A stretch of 64,000 bases of DNA from Nocardiopsis sp. TSRI0078 (lineage in GTDB: Bacteria; Actinomycetota; Actinomycetes; Streptosporangiales; Streptosporangiaceae), in contig NZ_LWLB01000001.1 of assembly GCF_001905145.1 (NCBI RefSeq), positions 372,001-436,000 on the forward strand, written 5' to 3'. Below, in pieces: positions 1 through 8,278 of this stretch. The number at the start of each line of letters is the position of its first letter. Within the stretch, counting starts at the first letter, position 1. Under the pieces are notes generated by a model, which worked only from the letters and a program-made list of their open reading frames with translations, made no database searches and was not told where the DNA came from. The translations under genes were made by a program, and so were the position numbers.

Positions 1-1
1 G

Positions 2-1909
2 CGCGAGCTCTCCGGCCTGCGCACGTCCATGCCCGGCTCCTTCTGGACGACGGTCGTGGTCCTGGCCTCGATGGCGGGCCTGCCGCCCACCCTCGGGTTC
101 GCCGCCAAGGAACTGGCCTTCGGCGCCTTCGCCCACGGCGACGGCGTCGACACCGCGGTCCTGGTCGGCATCACGGTGGGCAGCGTCCTCACCGTCGCCT
201 ACAGCCTGCGCTTCCTGTGGGGCGCCTTCTCCGTCAAGGAGGACGTGGCGTCCACGCAGGTCCACGCCCCCGGCCCCCTCTTCCAGGCGCCCGCCGCGGT
301 CATGGCCGGGCTCGGGCTCCTGGGCGGCCCGCTCTCCAGCATGGTCGACCCCCTCCTCGCCGTGTACGCGGACACCGTCCCCTCCGCCCCCGGCGCGGAG
401 GAGAAGCACCTGGCCCTGTGGCACGGCTTCGAGCTCCCGCTGCTGCTGTCGGCGGTGTGCGTCCTCGGCGGCCTGGCCATGTTCGGCCTCCGCCACCAGG
501 TCGTGTGGATGGGCAACCGGACGGCGCTGCCCGACCCCAACCGGGTCTACCGCCGCATGCTCGCCTGGCTGGAGAACCTGGCCCTGCAGGTCACCGGCAG
601 CACCCAGCGCGGTTCGCTGCCCATCTACCTCGGCACGATCCTGGTCGCCCTGGTCATCGCCACCGGATGGTGGATGGTCGGCGGCCGGATCTGGGACGGC
701 GACTACCCGCGGCCGCGCCTGTGGGACTCCGCCGTGCAGGTCATCCCCGCCCTGATCATCATCGTCACCTCCCTGTTCACCCTGTTCGTACGGCGCCGCC
801 TTTTCGCGGTGATCCTCGTCGGCACCGGCGGCTACGGCGTCGCCACCCTCTTCTACGTGATGGGCGCCCCCGACATCGCGCTCACCCAGTTCCTCGTGGA
901 GACCGTCAGCCTGGTGGTCTTCGTGCTGGTGCTTCGCCGCTTCCCGCCCCGCTTCTCGGCGCCCGCCCTGCGCGGCCGCCGGATGTGGAACCTGGCCCTG
1001 GGGCTGGCCACCGGCGTCGTGGTCGCCTCGATGACCTGGTACGCCCTGGCGGGGCGCCGCGAGCCGTCCATCGCGCAGGAGTACCCGGCCGCGGCGAAGG
1101 AGGCGGGCGGCGAGAACATCGTCTCGGTCCTGCTGCTCGACGTCCGCGCCTGGGACACCATGGGCGAGATCTCGGTGCTCGCCGTCGCGGCCGCCGGCGT
1201 GGCCAGCCTGATGTTCGTGCGCCGCCGCGCCCAGCCCCGCAAGGCCCCGGGCGGCGTGATGGCCCTGTCGGTCACCCAGCCCCCCGAGCCCGCCGAGGAC
1301 CAGGACAGGGCCGACCTCGGAGGGATCCGGATCGCGCCGCAGGACATGCACATCAAGCCCAAGTGGCAGCACACCTGGCTGCCGGGCGCCGACGCCCTGC
1401 CCACCGAGCGCCGGTCGGTCATCTTCGAGGTCGTCTCGCGCTTCCTCTTCCCGGTGGTCATGGTGATCTCGGTGTACCTGCTGCTGACCGGCCACGGCTC
1501 GGTCGGCGGCGGCTTCGCGGGCGGGATCGTCGCGGGCCTGGCGTTCATCGTCCGCTACCTCGCCGGAGGCCGGTTCGAGCTGTACGCCAGCGCGTGGGTG
1601 CAGCCGGGAGCGCTGATCGGCACCGGCCTGGCCGTGGCCACCGGCACCGCGCTGGGCGGTGCGGTCTTCGGTACCAACGTCCTGGCGGGCGGCCACGCCT
1701 ACATCGACCTCTGGATCCTGGGAACGGCCCACGTCTCGGTCTCCATGATCTTCGACATCGGCGTGTACCTGCTGGTCATCGGGCTGATCCTGGACATCCT
1801 GCGCAGTCTCGGCGCGCGTATCGACGAGCAGATCGAGCGGAACGCCGCGCACGAGAAGGCGGACGCCCGGGGCAGGGACGCAGAACCCGCCGAGGAGGTC
1901 ATCTCGTGA
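2..1909 (+). CDS. mnhA: Na+/H+ antiporter subunit A with fused MnhB domain (5' truncated)
   Basis: The frame is open from the left edge, so the N-terminal part is outside the window; about 635 residues are visible. They begin inside the proton-channel-like antiporter domain (the MAGLPPTLGFAAKE loop), continue through many membrane segments, and end in an MnhB-like domain with the typical GHGSVGGGFAGG loop near 1490-1530. Fusion of A and B is usual in actinobacteria. The protein is the large membrane subunit of the Mrp complex, which exchanges cytoplasmic Na+ for external H+. Its TGA overlaps the GTG of the next gene by four bases, the first of a chain of coupled starts through the operon. Confidence 0.93.
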   Translation, partial: RELSGLRTSMPGSFWTTVVVLASMAGLPPTLGFAAKELAFGAFAHGDGVDTAVLVGITVGSVLTVAYSLRFLWGAFSVKEDVASTQVHAPGPLFQAPAAVMAGLGLLGGPLSSMVDPLLAVYADTVPSAPGAEEKHLALWHGFELPLLLSAVCVLGGLAMFGLRHQVVWMGNRTALPDPNRVYRRMLAWLENLALQVTGSTQRGSLPIYLGTILVALVIATGWWMVGGRIWDGDYPRPRLWDSAVQVIPALIIIVTSLFTLFVRRRLFAVILVGTGGYGVATLFYVMGAPDIALTQFLVETVSLVVFVLVLRRFPPRFSAPALRGRRMWNLALGLATGVVVASMTWYALAGRREPSIAQEYPAAAKEAGGENIVSVLLLDVRAWDTMGEISVLAVAAAGVASLMFVRRRAQPRKAPGGVMALSVTQPPEPAEDQDRADLGGIRIAPQDMHIKPKWQHTWLPGADALPTERRSVIFEVVSRFLFPVVMVISVYLLLTGHGSVGGGFAGGIVAGLAFIVRYLAGGRFELYASAWVQPGALIGTGLAVATGTALGGAVFGTNVLAGGHAYIDLWILGTAHVSVSMIFDIGVYLLVIGLILDILRSLGARIDEQIERNAAHEKADARGRDAEPAEEVIS

Positions 1910-2736
1910 ACGAGTCACCCAGTCTGGCCCTCGTCATCGTCGTCGGCGTCCTCGTCGCGGTGGGCGTCGTGCTCCTGCTGGAGCGCAGCCTCACCCGCGT
2001 GCTCCTCGGCTTCATCATGCTGAGCAACGGCGTCAACCTGATGATCCTGGCCATGGCGGGCGAGCCCGGCAGGCCGCCGGTCCTGTGGCTCACGGATCCC
2101 GAGGACATGACGGACCCGCTGCCGCAGGCGATGATCCTGACCGCGCTCGTCATCACCCTCGGCGTCACCGCGTTCCTGCTGGCCATGGCCTACCGGAGCT
2201 GGCAGCTGGAGGGCAACGACGAGGTGCAGGACGACGTCGAGGACCTCCGCATCGTCCAGGGCGAGGGGCGGCGCGCCGTGCGCCAGCGCTTCCTCAAGGA
2301 GCGGCGCAGGCTCCAGGCCGACATCCGCCGCCAGCGCGCCGAACTCCAGGCGACCATCGCCGTCGCCGACGCCCAGGAGCTGGCCGAGCAGGCCCGCATC
2401 AAGGCCGAGATCGCCAGGGCGCAGGCCGAGCTGGCCCGCTACGAGCTGGAGGCCGAGGACCACGATCCCGACGAGAAGTCCCAGGAGACCATGCGCCGCC
2501 TGAGCGACCGCGCGGAGAGCATGACCGCCCAGGTCCAGGAGCTGCGCGGACGGATCCGGCAGGGACGCAGGCGGCTGCGCGAGCACCGGCGGGCCGACCG
2601 CGCCGCCGAGCGCGAGCTGTGGCGCGAGCTGCGCCGCCGCGTCCGCTCGCAGCGGCGCCAGGCGCGCCAGACCATGCGGGCCGAACGCGAGCGCCTGGCC
2701 CGTGCCGAGGACAGCGACCTGCAAGGGAGCGAGTGA
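1906..2736 (+). CDS. mnhC: Na+/H+ antiporter subunit C with long C-terminal coiled coil
   Basis: The first ~105 residues are a classic MnhC/NuoK-like subunit with three membrane helices (LLERSLTRVLLGFIMLSNGVNL, then PQAMILTALVITLGVTAF). The family is usually only 110-150 residues, but this protein has 276. Residues ~115-276 are an uninterrupted run of Arg, Glu, Gln, Ala and Leu without proline, which reads as a long cytoplasmic coiled coil. The GTG start overlaps the mnhA stop (GTGA). The extension keeps the host's GC-rich third positions and ends just before mnhD, so it is not a frameshift artefact. Its function is unknown; a scaffold or regulatory role is inference. Confidence 0.9.
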   Translation: MNESPSLALVIVVGVLVAVGVVLLLERSLTRVLLGFIMLSNGVNLMILAMAGEPGRPPVLWLTDPEDMTDPLPQAMILTALVITLGVTAFLLAMAYRSWQLEGNDEVQDDVEDLRIVQGEGRRAVRQRFLKERRRLQADIRRQRAELQATIAVADAQELAEQARIKAEIARAQAELARYELEAEDHDPDEKSQETMRRLSDRAESMTAQVQELRGRIRQGRRRLREHRRADRAAERELWRELRRRVRSQRRQARQTMRAERERLARAEDSDLQGSE

Positions 2737-2738
2737 CC

Positions 2739-4397
2739 ATGGGTGTGGACCACCTCTCCGGGATCCTGCACTACCTCATCCCCCTGCCGGTCGTGCTTCC
2801 GCTGTTCACGGCCGGTGTGAAGCTGGCCCTCGGCATCCGCTGGCCGCACCTGCAGCAGTGGCTGAGCGTCATCTCCCTGACCCTGGTCCTGGCCATCGGC
2901 CTGGTGTTGATGCTGGGCGTGCACGAGTACGGTCCGCTGGCCGTGCAGGTGGGCGGCTGGGAGGCGCCGATCGGCATCACCCTGGTCGCCGACCGGCTGT
3001 CCGCGCTCATGGTGACGGTGTCGGCGGCGGTCACGCTGGCCGTGCTGGTGTACTCCGTCGGCCAGGGCATGGCGGGCAAGGCCGAGGTGGCGCCCCTGTC
3101 GGTGTACCAGCCGACCTACCTGATCCTGGTGGCGGGCGTGTCCAACGCCTTCCTGGCCGGCGACCTGTTCAACCTCTACGTCGGGTTCGAGATCCTGCTG
3201 ACCGCCAGCTACGTGCTGCTGACCCTGGGCGGCACGCAGTCCCGCATGCGGGCGGGCGCCACCTACGTCGTGGTGTCGCTGGTGTCGTCGGTGCTGTTCC
3301 TGATCGCCGTCGCGCTGGTCTTCGGCGCCACCGGCACGGTGAACATGGCCCACCTCGGCGAGCGGCTGCCGGAGCTGTCCACCGACCTCAGGGCGACCCT
3401 GCAGATCATGCTGCTGTTCGCCTTCGGCATCAAGGCGGCGGTGTTCCCGCTGGCCGCCTGGCTGCCCGACTCCTACCCGACGGCGCCCGCGCCGGTCACC
3501 GCGGTGTTCGCGGGCCTGCTCACCAAGGTGGGCGTGTACGCGATCATCCGCACGCAGACCCTCCTGTTCCCCGGCGAGCAGCTCAACGTCCTGCTGATGT
3601 GCGTGGCGCTGGCGACCATGGTCATGGGCGCCCTGGGCGCGGTCGCGCAGACCGACATCAAGCGTCTGCTGTCGTTCACGCTGATCAGCCACATCGGGTA
3701 CATGGTCTTCGGCGTGGCCCTGGGCAGCGACCAGGGCATGGCGGGCGCGGTGTTCTACATCGCGCACCACATCACGGTGCAGACCACGCTGTTCCTGGTC
3801 ACCGGCCTGATCGAGCGCCGGGGAGGGTCCACGTCCCTGGACCACCTGGGCGGACTGGCGCGGATCGCGCCGGTGCTGGCGGTCCTGTTCTTCATCCCGG
3901 CGATGAACCTGGGCGGCATCCCGCCGCTGTCGGGTTTCCTCGGCAAGATCGGCCTGCTGCAGGCCGGCGTGCAGGCGGGCACGCCGCTCGCCTACGTCCT
4001 GGTGGGGACGTCGGTGCTCACGAGCCTGCTCACCCTGTACGTCATCGCCCGGGTGTGGAACTACGCGTTCTGGCGAAGGCCCTCCGAGGGCATGGTGGCC
4101 GAGCCCGGTACCGTGCTGGAGGACACCGAGGCCGAGGACCCCTCCACCGCGGCGCTCGGCCCCGCCGAGGCGGTCGGCCCCTCCTCCCGGCTGAGGGACA
4201 CCGCGACCGCGGCCACACCGGTGGTCACGTCGGTGGTCCTGCCGAAGAGCATGGTCGGCGCCACGGTGGCGCTGGTGGCGTTCAGCGTCGCCCTGACGGT
4301 GTTCTCGGGCCCGCTGATCGAGTACTCCTACGAAGCGGCGGTCGAGCTCCAGGCACGCACCCTCTACATCGAGGCGGTTCTCGGAGGCGACCGGTGA
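2739..4397 (+). CDS. mnhD: Na+/H+ antiporter subunit D
   Basis: This 552-residue polytopic protein has the proton-translocating antiporter domain shared with NuoM/NuoN. Visible marks are the FNLYVGFEILLTASYVLL helix carrying the conserved Glu, the FGIKAAVFPLAAWLPDSYP segment with the key Lys, and TDIKRLLSFTLISHIGYM. It forms the second antiporter module of the Mrp complex. A charged insert of ~50 residues near 4090-4230 precedes the last helix. ATG at 2739 follows the mnhC stop by two bases; an in-frame GTG at 2733 that overlaps the mnhC stop is an equally possible start. Confidence 0.94.
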   Translation: MGVDHLSGILHYLIPLPVVLPLFTAGVKLALGIRWPHLQQWLSVISLTLVLAIGLVLMLGVHEYGPLAVQVGGWEAPIGITLVADRLSALMVTVSAAVTLAVLVYSVGQGMAGKAEVAPLSVYQPTYLILVAGVSNAFLAGDLFNLYVGFEILLTASYVLLTLGGTQSRMRAGATYVVVSLVSSVLFLIAVALVFGATGTVNMAHLGERLPELSTDLRATLQIMLLFAFGIKAAVFPLAAWLPDSYPTAPAPVTAVFAGLLTKVGVYAIIRTQTLLFPGEQLNVLLMCVALATMVMGALGAVAQTDIKRLLSFTLISHIGYMVFGVALGSDQGMAGAVFYIAHHITVQTTLFLVTGLIERRGGSTSLDHLGGLARIAPVLAVLFFIPAMNLGGIPPLSGFLGKIGLLQAGVQAGTPLAYVLVGTSVLTSLLTLYVIARVWNYAFWRRPSEGMVAEPGTVLEDTEAEDPSTAALGPAEAVGPSSRLRDTATAATPVVTSVVLPKSMVGATVALVAFSVALTVFSGPLIEYSYEAAVELQARTLYIEAVLGGDR

Positions 4398-5035
4398 CCA
4401 AGACGACCAACCCGCGGAAGAGAAGCCTCGGCCTGATCTCGCTGCGCAGACGCCTGGGCAAGGTCCAGATCCCGGTCGCGCTCGGCATGACCCTGGTGTG
4501 GATGCTGCTCTTCAAGGGCTTCCAGCCGCGCCCGGAGTCGCTGGGCCTGCTGGTCCTGGGCTTCCTGGTGTCGGTGCTGATCATGGTGCTGTTCCCGATG
4601 CCGCCGATCACCCCGGGTCCCCGCTTCCACCCGGTGAACCTGGTCCGGCTGTTCCTGCACGTGCTCGTCGAGATGGTCTTGGCCAGCTTCCAGGTGACCG
4701 TGCTGACCTTCAGGCCCGGGCGCGTGCACAGCTCGGTGGTGGCGGTGCGGATGCGCACCGACTCGGACCTGATGATGGTGTGCACCGCGATCGCCGCCTC
4801 GGTCATCCCCGGCACCCTGATCGTCGAGGTCAACCGGCCCGAGCGCATCCTGTACGTGCACATGCTGGGCGTGGGGGACGACGAGGCCGTCGAGAAGGGC
4901 CGCCGGGACGTCTGGAAGCTGGAGAGGCGGTTCGTGATGGCCCTGGGCACCCAGGAGGACATCGCCGCCCTGCGGGCCGGAGGGCCCGAGGAACTCGAAG
5001 AGCAGAAGAGGCACGAGGGGAAGGAGGGGTCGTGA
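4394..5035 (+). CDS. mnhE: Na+/H+ antiporter subunit E
   Basis: MnhE-family protein of 213 residues, longer than the usual ~160. Two N-terminal membrane helices (VALGMTLVWMLLF and LGLLVLGFLVSVLIMVLF) are followed by the conserved cytoplasmic core VVAVRMRTDSDLMMV...VIPGTLIVEV. The C-terminal ~45 residues are charged and probably helical (VEKGRRDVWKLERRF...EELEEQKRHEG). It is a structural subunit of the Mrp Na+/H+ antiporter. The GTG start overlaps the mnhD stop by four bases, and the stop is overlapped the same way by mnhF, so the subunits are probably made by coupled translation. Confidence 0.93.
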   Translation: MTKTTNPRKRSLGLISLRRRLGKVQIPVALGMTLVWMLLFKGFQPRPESLGLLVLGFLVSVLIMVLFPMPPITPGPRFHPVNLVRLFLHVLVEMVLASFQVTVLTFRPGRVHSSVVAVRMRTDSDLMMVCTAIAASVIPGTLIVEVNRPERILYVHMLGVGDDEAVEKGRRDVWKLERRFVMALGTQEDIAALRAGGPEELEEQKRHEGKEGS

Positions 5036-5382
5036 ACGCCCTGTGGATCGCCATCGGCGTCATGCTCGGACTGGCGGCGCTGCTGGGCATGGTCCGGATG
5101 CTGATGGGCCCGAGCGTCCTGGACCGGGCCCTGTCCGTGGACGTGCTGCTCGCCTCGGCGCTGACCGGCGCCGGGGCCTACGCCGCCTTCCACCGCGACC
5201 CCACGGTGCTGCCGACCCTGCTGGTGCTGTCCCTGCTGGGCTTCGTCGGATCGGTCAGCATCGCCAAGTTCGTCGCCCGGCGCGCGCTGGGAGAGCACAT
5301 CCCCTCGACGACCGGGTCGCACCCCACCTCCGCGACGCCCACCGACGCCGTTCCCGACTCGGAGAAGGGGGAGAACCCGTGA
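5032..5382 (+). CDS. mnhF: Na+/H+ antiporter subunit F
   Basis: Small MnhF protein (116 residues) with three predicted helices and the family signature GPSVLDRALSVDVL. The C-terminal ~30 residues are a polar tail rich in Ser, Thr and Pro. In other Mrp systems MnhF is a required membrane subunit of the antiporter complex. The GTG start lies inside the mnhE stop (GTGA) and the TGA overlaps mnhG in the same manner. A GAAGGAGGGG run just before the start is a good ribosome-binding site. Confidence 0.93.
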   Translation: MNALWIAIGVMLGLAALLGMVRMLMGPSVLDRALSVDVLLASALTGAGAYAAFHRDPTVLPTLLVLSLLGFVGSVSIAKFVARRALGEHIPSTTGSHPTSATPTDAVPDSEKGENP

Positions 5383-5780
5383 GCGAGCAGTTCGTCACCG
5401 TCCTGGACTGGGTGGCGGTCCTGTGCATCCTGGCCGGCGCGGCGCTCTCCCTGGTGGCCGGGGTGGGACTGGTCCGCTTTCCCGACCTGCTCTCGCGCAT
5501 GCACACCGCCGCCAAGCCGCAGGTGCTGGGGCTGCTCCTGGTACTGGTGGGGATCGGTATCCGGCTGGTCCCGGTGGAGACCAACGTGTTCAACGTCGGG
5601 ACGCTGATACTGGTGGCGCTCTTCCAGGTGGTGACCATCCCGGTGGCGGGCCACATCACCGCCCGGGTGGGCTACCGGACCGGGCGTATCGACGAGAGCC
5701 TGATGGCGCGCGACGAGCTCGCCGCGCGCCTGGCGTCCGACGACGAGATCGCCGGGGGCGGGGGCGACATGTCCCGGTAG
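5379..5780 (+). CDS. mnhG: Na+/H+ antiporter subunit G
   Basis: MnhG/PhaG-family protein (133 residues) with the diagnostic segment GLVRFPDLLSRMHTAAKPQVLG between helices one and two and a third helix VGTLILVALFQVVTIPVAGHI. It completes the A(B)-C-D-E-F-G set, so the operon encodes a whole Mrp antiporter for Na+ and pH homeostasis. The GTG start overlaps the mnhF stop. The operon ends here and faces a convergent regulator gene; only a weak 6-bp stem (5779-5798) is visible as a possible terminator. Confidence 0.93.
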   Translation: MSEQFVTVLDWVAVLCILAGAALSLVAGVGLVRFPDLLSRMHTAAKPQVLGLLLVLVGIGIRLVPVETNVFNVGTLILVALFQVVTIPVAGHITARVGYRTGRIDESLMARDELAARLASDDEIAGGGGDMSR

Positions 5781-5874
5781 GCGCACGGAGGGGCGCCTCA
5801 GAGGTGCTCCGCCTCGTCGTCGGCCATCGGTCGGGAACGGATGAGGAGACGGCCTCCGGTCGGCGCATCCGGGA

Positions 5875-7437
5875 TCACCCCGCGGACGCATCCTCCCCGG
5901 GGCCGTCCGCCAGGGCGGCCAGCGCGACCGTCATCGCCACACGGGCCTCGGGGTCGTGCAGCCGCAGGTCCGCGACCGCGCCCATCCGGCGCAGCCGGTA
6001 GCGCACCGTGTTCGTGTGCAGGCCCAGGGACTCCGCGGTCCGCCCCAGGTCCCCGTGCGCGTACAGCCAGGTGCGGAGCGTACGCACGTGGTCCGTTCCG
6101 TGCTCGGCGTCATGCCGTACCAGGTCCGCCACCGGGTTGCGGACGGGCAGGCGGCCGCTCTCGGCCACCAGCCGCAGGCGGCGCAGCAGCACGAGGTGCC
6201 AGGCGTCGTCGTAGACGAGCGCGTCGGCCCCCTCCGGCGCCCGCCCGTGCAGTGTCAGGCACTCGTCCGCCTCCTGCCTGCTCGCGGGCAGGCCCGCGAC
6301 GTCGGCGACACCGCCCACACCGGCGACGAGGCCCGGGGACCCGTGCAGGCCGCGCAGCGTGGAGCGCACCCACTCCACCGCGGGAGCGGGGTCGTCCCCA
6401 CAGGGCAGCACCGTGTACACGGTGGTCCCCAGCAGCGTGCTGCGCCCCGGGCGCGACCACCCGAAACCGGTGGTGACCTGTTCGAACAGGTGGAGGATCG
6501 CGGCCTCGGGCTCGCCGCCGGCACGGGCCTGGAAGGCGATCACCCGCAGCCCCTCGGCGAGCAGGCCGATCCGTCCGGCCGTCTGCGCCGGGTCGGCCGA
6601 CCCCTCCAGGAGGTCGATCACCGACTCCGACTCGACCTGCCTCTCCAGGTCGCTGCTCACCCGGGCCCTCAGCATGTGCAGGCCGACCGTGTACGCGCCC
6701 TCGCGCAGCGCCCGCGACCGCTCCGCGTCCAGCGGGGCCGTGCACACCACCCACAGCGACCCCAGGAGTTCGCGGCCCACCCGTATGGGCACGGCGGTGC
6801 GCCCGCCCATCCCGAGCGCGGGCACACCCGGGACGAACCGGGGTTCGGTGGAGGCCGCCAGCCGGGCGAACACCCCGTCCGCGTCGAACCGCTCCCGGAC
6901 CGCCTCCGGCACCCGCCGGTCCACCAGGGTGTGGCGCCGCACCGGATCGGTGTCCCCCTGGGAGGCGGAGTAGGCGATCACCCGGGACGCGCGGTCCTCG
7001 ATGGTGACGGGCCCGCCGACCTCGGAGGCGATGGTGTCGGCGAGCGCGAACAGGTCGCTGGGTCCGCGTCCGGCCTCGGTCTCGCGCCCTTCCAGCACCA
7101 GCCCGTAGACGACGCCGGATATCTGGCTCCACGACACCGCGGGGTCCACGGTGAGGAGGGCGGGGCCGCTCTCCCGGAGGCGCCCGCGCACCTCGTCGTC
7201 GGGACCGTCCGCGGACCGGACGATGACGACGGTCGCGCGGGCCCGTTCGGCCAGGCGCACGGCCTCGGCCGCCGAGTCCACGCCGACCGCGAGGAACGCG
7301 TCGCCCAGGAGCAGGGTGTCGTCGGTGGGATCGTGCATGGCCACGCTGCGCAGCTCCCGGCGGCGCAGCGACTCCGGGCCGGCCAGCCGGGCGCCGTACC
7401 CGCCCAGGACGTTGACGAGACGGTCGAGGTGGATCAC
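5875..7437 (-). CDS. PucR/CdaR-family transcriptional regulator
   Basis: A 520-residue regulator with the layout of the PucR family: an N-terminal sensory part, a middle GAF/GGDEF-like region (~200-420), and a C-terminal helix-turn-helix with the signature LRTWLYAHGDLGRTAESLGLHTNTVRYRL near residue 480. Family members usually control purine, amino-acid or sugar-acid catabolism; the target here is not evident, since the neighbours are an antiporter operon (convergent) and a GreA-like gene (divergent). GTG at 7437 was chosen because coding quality is good from there and a purine-rich GGGGGAAG lies upstream; the frame stays open to 7479. Confidence 0.85.
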   Translation of the reverse strand: MIHLDRLVNVLGGYGARLAGPESLRRRELRSVAMHDPTDDTLLLGDAFLAVGVDSAAEAVRLAERARATVVIVRSADGPDDEVRGRLRESGPALLTVDPAVSWSQISGVVYGLVLEGRETEAGRGPSDLFALADTIASEVGGPVTIEDRASRVIAYSASQGDTDPVRRHTLVDRRVPEAVRERFDADGVFARLAASTEPRFVPGVPALGMGGRTAVPIRVGRELLGSLWVVCTAPLDAERSRALREGAYTVGLHMLRARVSSDLERQVESESVIDLLEGSADPAQTAGRIGLLAEGLRVIAFQARAGGEPEAAILHLFEQVTTGFGWSRPGRSTLLGTTVYTVLPCGDDPAPAVEWVRSTLRGLHGSPGLVAGVGGVADVAGLPASRQEADECLTLHGRAPEGADALVYDDAWHLVLLRRLRLVAESGRLPVRNPVADLVRHDAEHGTDHVRTLRTWLYAHGDLGRTAESLGLHTNTVRYRLRRMGAVADLRLHDPEARVAMTVALAALADGPGEDASAG

Positions 7438-7631
7438 GTTTCCCCACTTCCCCCGGCAGGGGCGTTGTCCTGTTCCCACAAAGAGCGGTCAGCTGATTGT
7501 GGCCTGAGGATAACGCCCGGCACGACGGCCATGGACACACTCGTCATGAGCGGCAGTACCCCCGGCCCTCGCTGTGTTTGCCCGTCCGCGGCCCGGTCCG
7601 CGGGCGGCCCTGTGAAGACAAGGAACGTCCC

Positions 7632-8120
7632 ATGGCGAAGACCACCGAACGCTGGATGACCCGGGAGGCCCACGAGCGGCTCCTGGAGGAGCTCCGGGCA
7701 CTGCGCGCGCTACCCGATGACGGCCCCGGGACCGGGGCGGACGGGGGCGCGGGGGGCACACTCCCCGCGCCCCGCTACATTCACGACCCCGCGGTGCGCC
7801 AGGCCCGCATGCAGACCATCGAGAGGCTGCTCAGCGAGGCCGTGGTGGAGGAGGCCGCCCCCGACGACGGGATCGCCTCCCCCGGCAAGGTGCTCACCAT
7901 CCGCTACGACGGCGAGGAGGAGACCGAGGAGTTCCTGCTCGGCGTCCGGGACGCGTCCGTGGCGGACCGGATGGCCGTGTACTCCCCCGACTCCCCGCTG
8001 GGCGCTTCGCTGATGGGCGCCCGCCGCGGCGAGCGGCGCACGTTCACCGCGCCGCGCGGCGCGGTCATCGGGGTCACCCTCGTGAACGCGCAACCGTACC
8101 GGAGCGCCGTCGCGCACTGA
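7632..8120 (+). CDS. GreA/GreB-family protein without the usual acidic tip
   Basis: This 162-residue protein begins with a helical region (MTREAHERLLEELRAL) and ends in a GreA/GreB C-terminal FKBP-like domain (GKVLTIRY..., SPLGASLMGARRGERRTF). Gre factors insert a coiled coil into the RNA polymerase secondary channel and rescue backtracked complexes by transcript cleavage. The conserved acidic tip motif (GDLSEN-AEY type) is absent; a Gly-rich linker and LPAPRYIHDPAVRQARM stand in its place. It may therefore bind polymerase without cleavage activity, as Gfh- and Rnk-like proteins do. AAGGAA sits 7 bases before the ATG. It is divergent from the PucR-type gene. Confidence 0.75.
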   Translation: MAKTTERWMTREAHERLLEELRALRALPDDGPGTGADGGAGGTLPAPRYIHDPAVRQARMQTIERLLSEAVVEEAAPDDGIASPGKVLTIRYDGEEETEEFLLGVRDASVADRMAVYSPDSPLGASLMGARRGERRTFTAPRGAVIGVTLVNAQPYRSAVAH

Positions 8121-8147
8121 TCCGTCCGCGCCGGCCCGTCCGCACGA

Positions 8148-8171
8148 CGGCCCGGCCCCGGGGCCGGGCCG
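8148..8171. terminator. Perfect 12+12 palindrome after the GreA-like gene
   Basis: CGGCCCGGCCCC is followed directly by its reverse complement, 27 bases after the stop codon. There is no T-run, as is common for terminators in very GC-rich actinobacteria. It is the first of three large palindromes packed between 8148 and 8278. Confidence 0.6.
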
Positions 8172-8204
8172 CCTCGGAGGTGTCGCCTCAGAACGCGGAG
8201 GCCG

Positions 8205-8240
8205 CACCGTGGCCCGGTGTCCGGACACCGGGTCACGGTG
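8205..8240. repeat. Palindrome, 18-bp arms, no loop
   Basis: The core CCCGGTGTCCGGACACCGGG (8213-8232) is a perfect 20-base palindrome. It is extended on both sides by CACCGTG (8205-8211) and CACGGTG (8234-8240), with one non-complementary pair (8212/8233) that would be a G-U pair in RNA. It lies inside the 3' part of an apparently broken reverse-strand gene. Confidence 0.75.
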
Positions 8241-8241
8241 G

Positions 8242-8278
8242 GCGGACATCCCGCGCGGGCCCCGCGCGGGATGTCCGC
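8242..8278. repeat. Palindrome, 18-bp perfect arms, 1-base loop
   Basis: GCGGACATCCCGCGCGGG (8242-8259) is followed after one base by its exact reverse complement (8261-8278). It starts two bases after the preceding palindrome ends. Such length and perfection is unusual even for a terminator and could form a cruciform in DNA. Confidence 0.8.

Noticed and set aside
217..1905. Long open frame overlapping mnhA in another register
   Set aside because: Arg/Pro/Gly/His-rich translation with no domain; a shadow of the GC-rich mnhA frame. Only the part from 1906 on (mnhC) is real.
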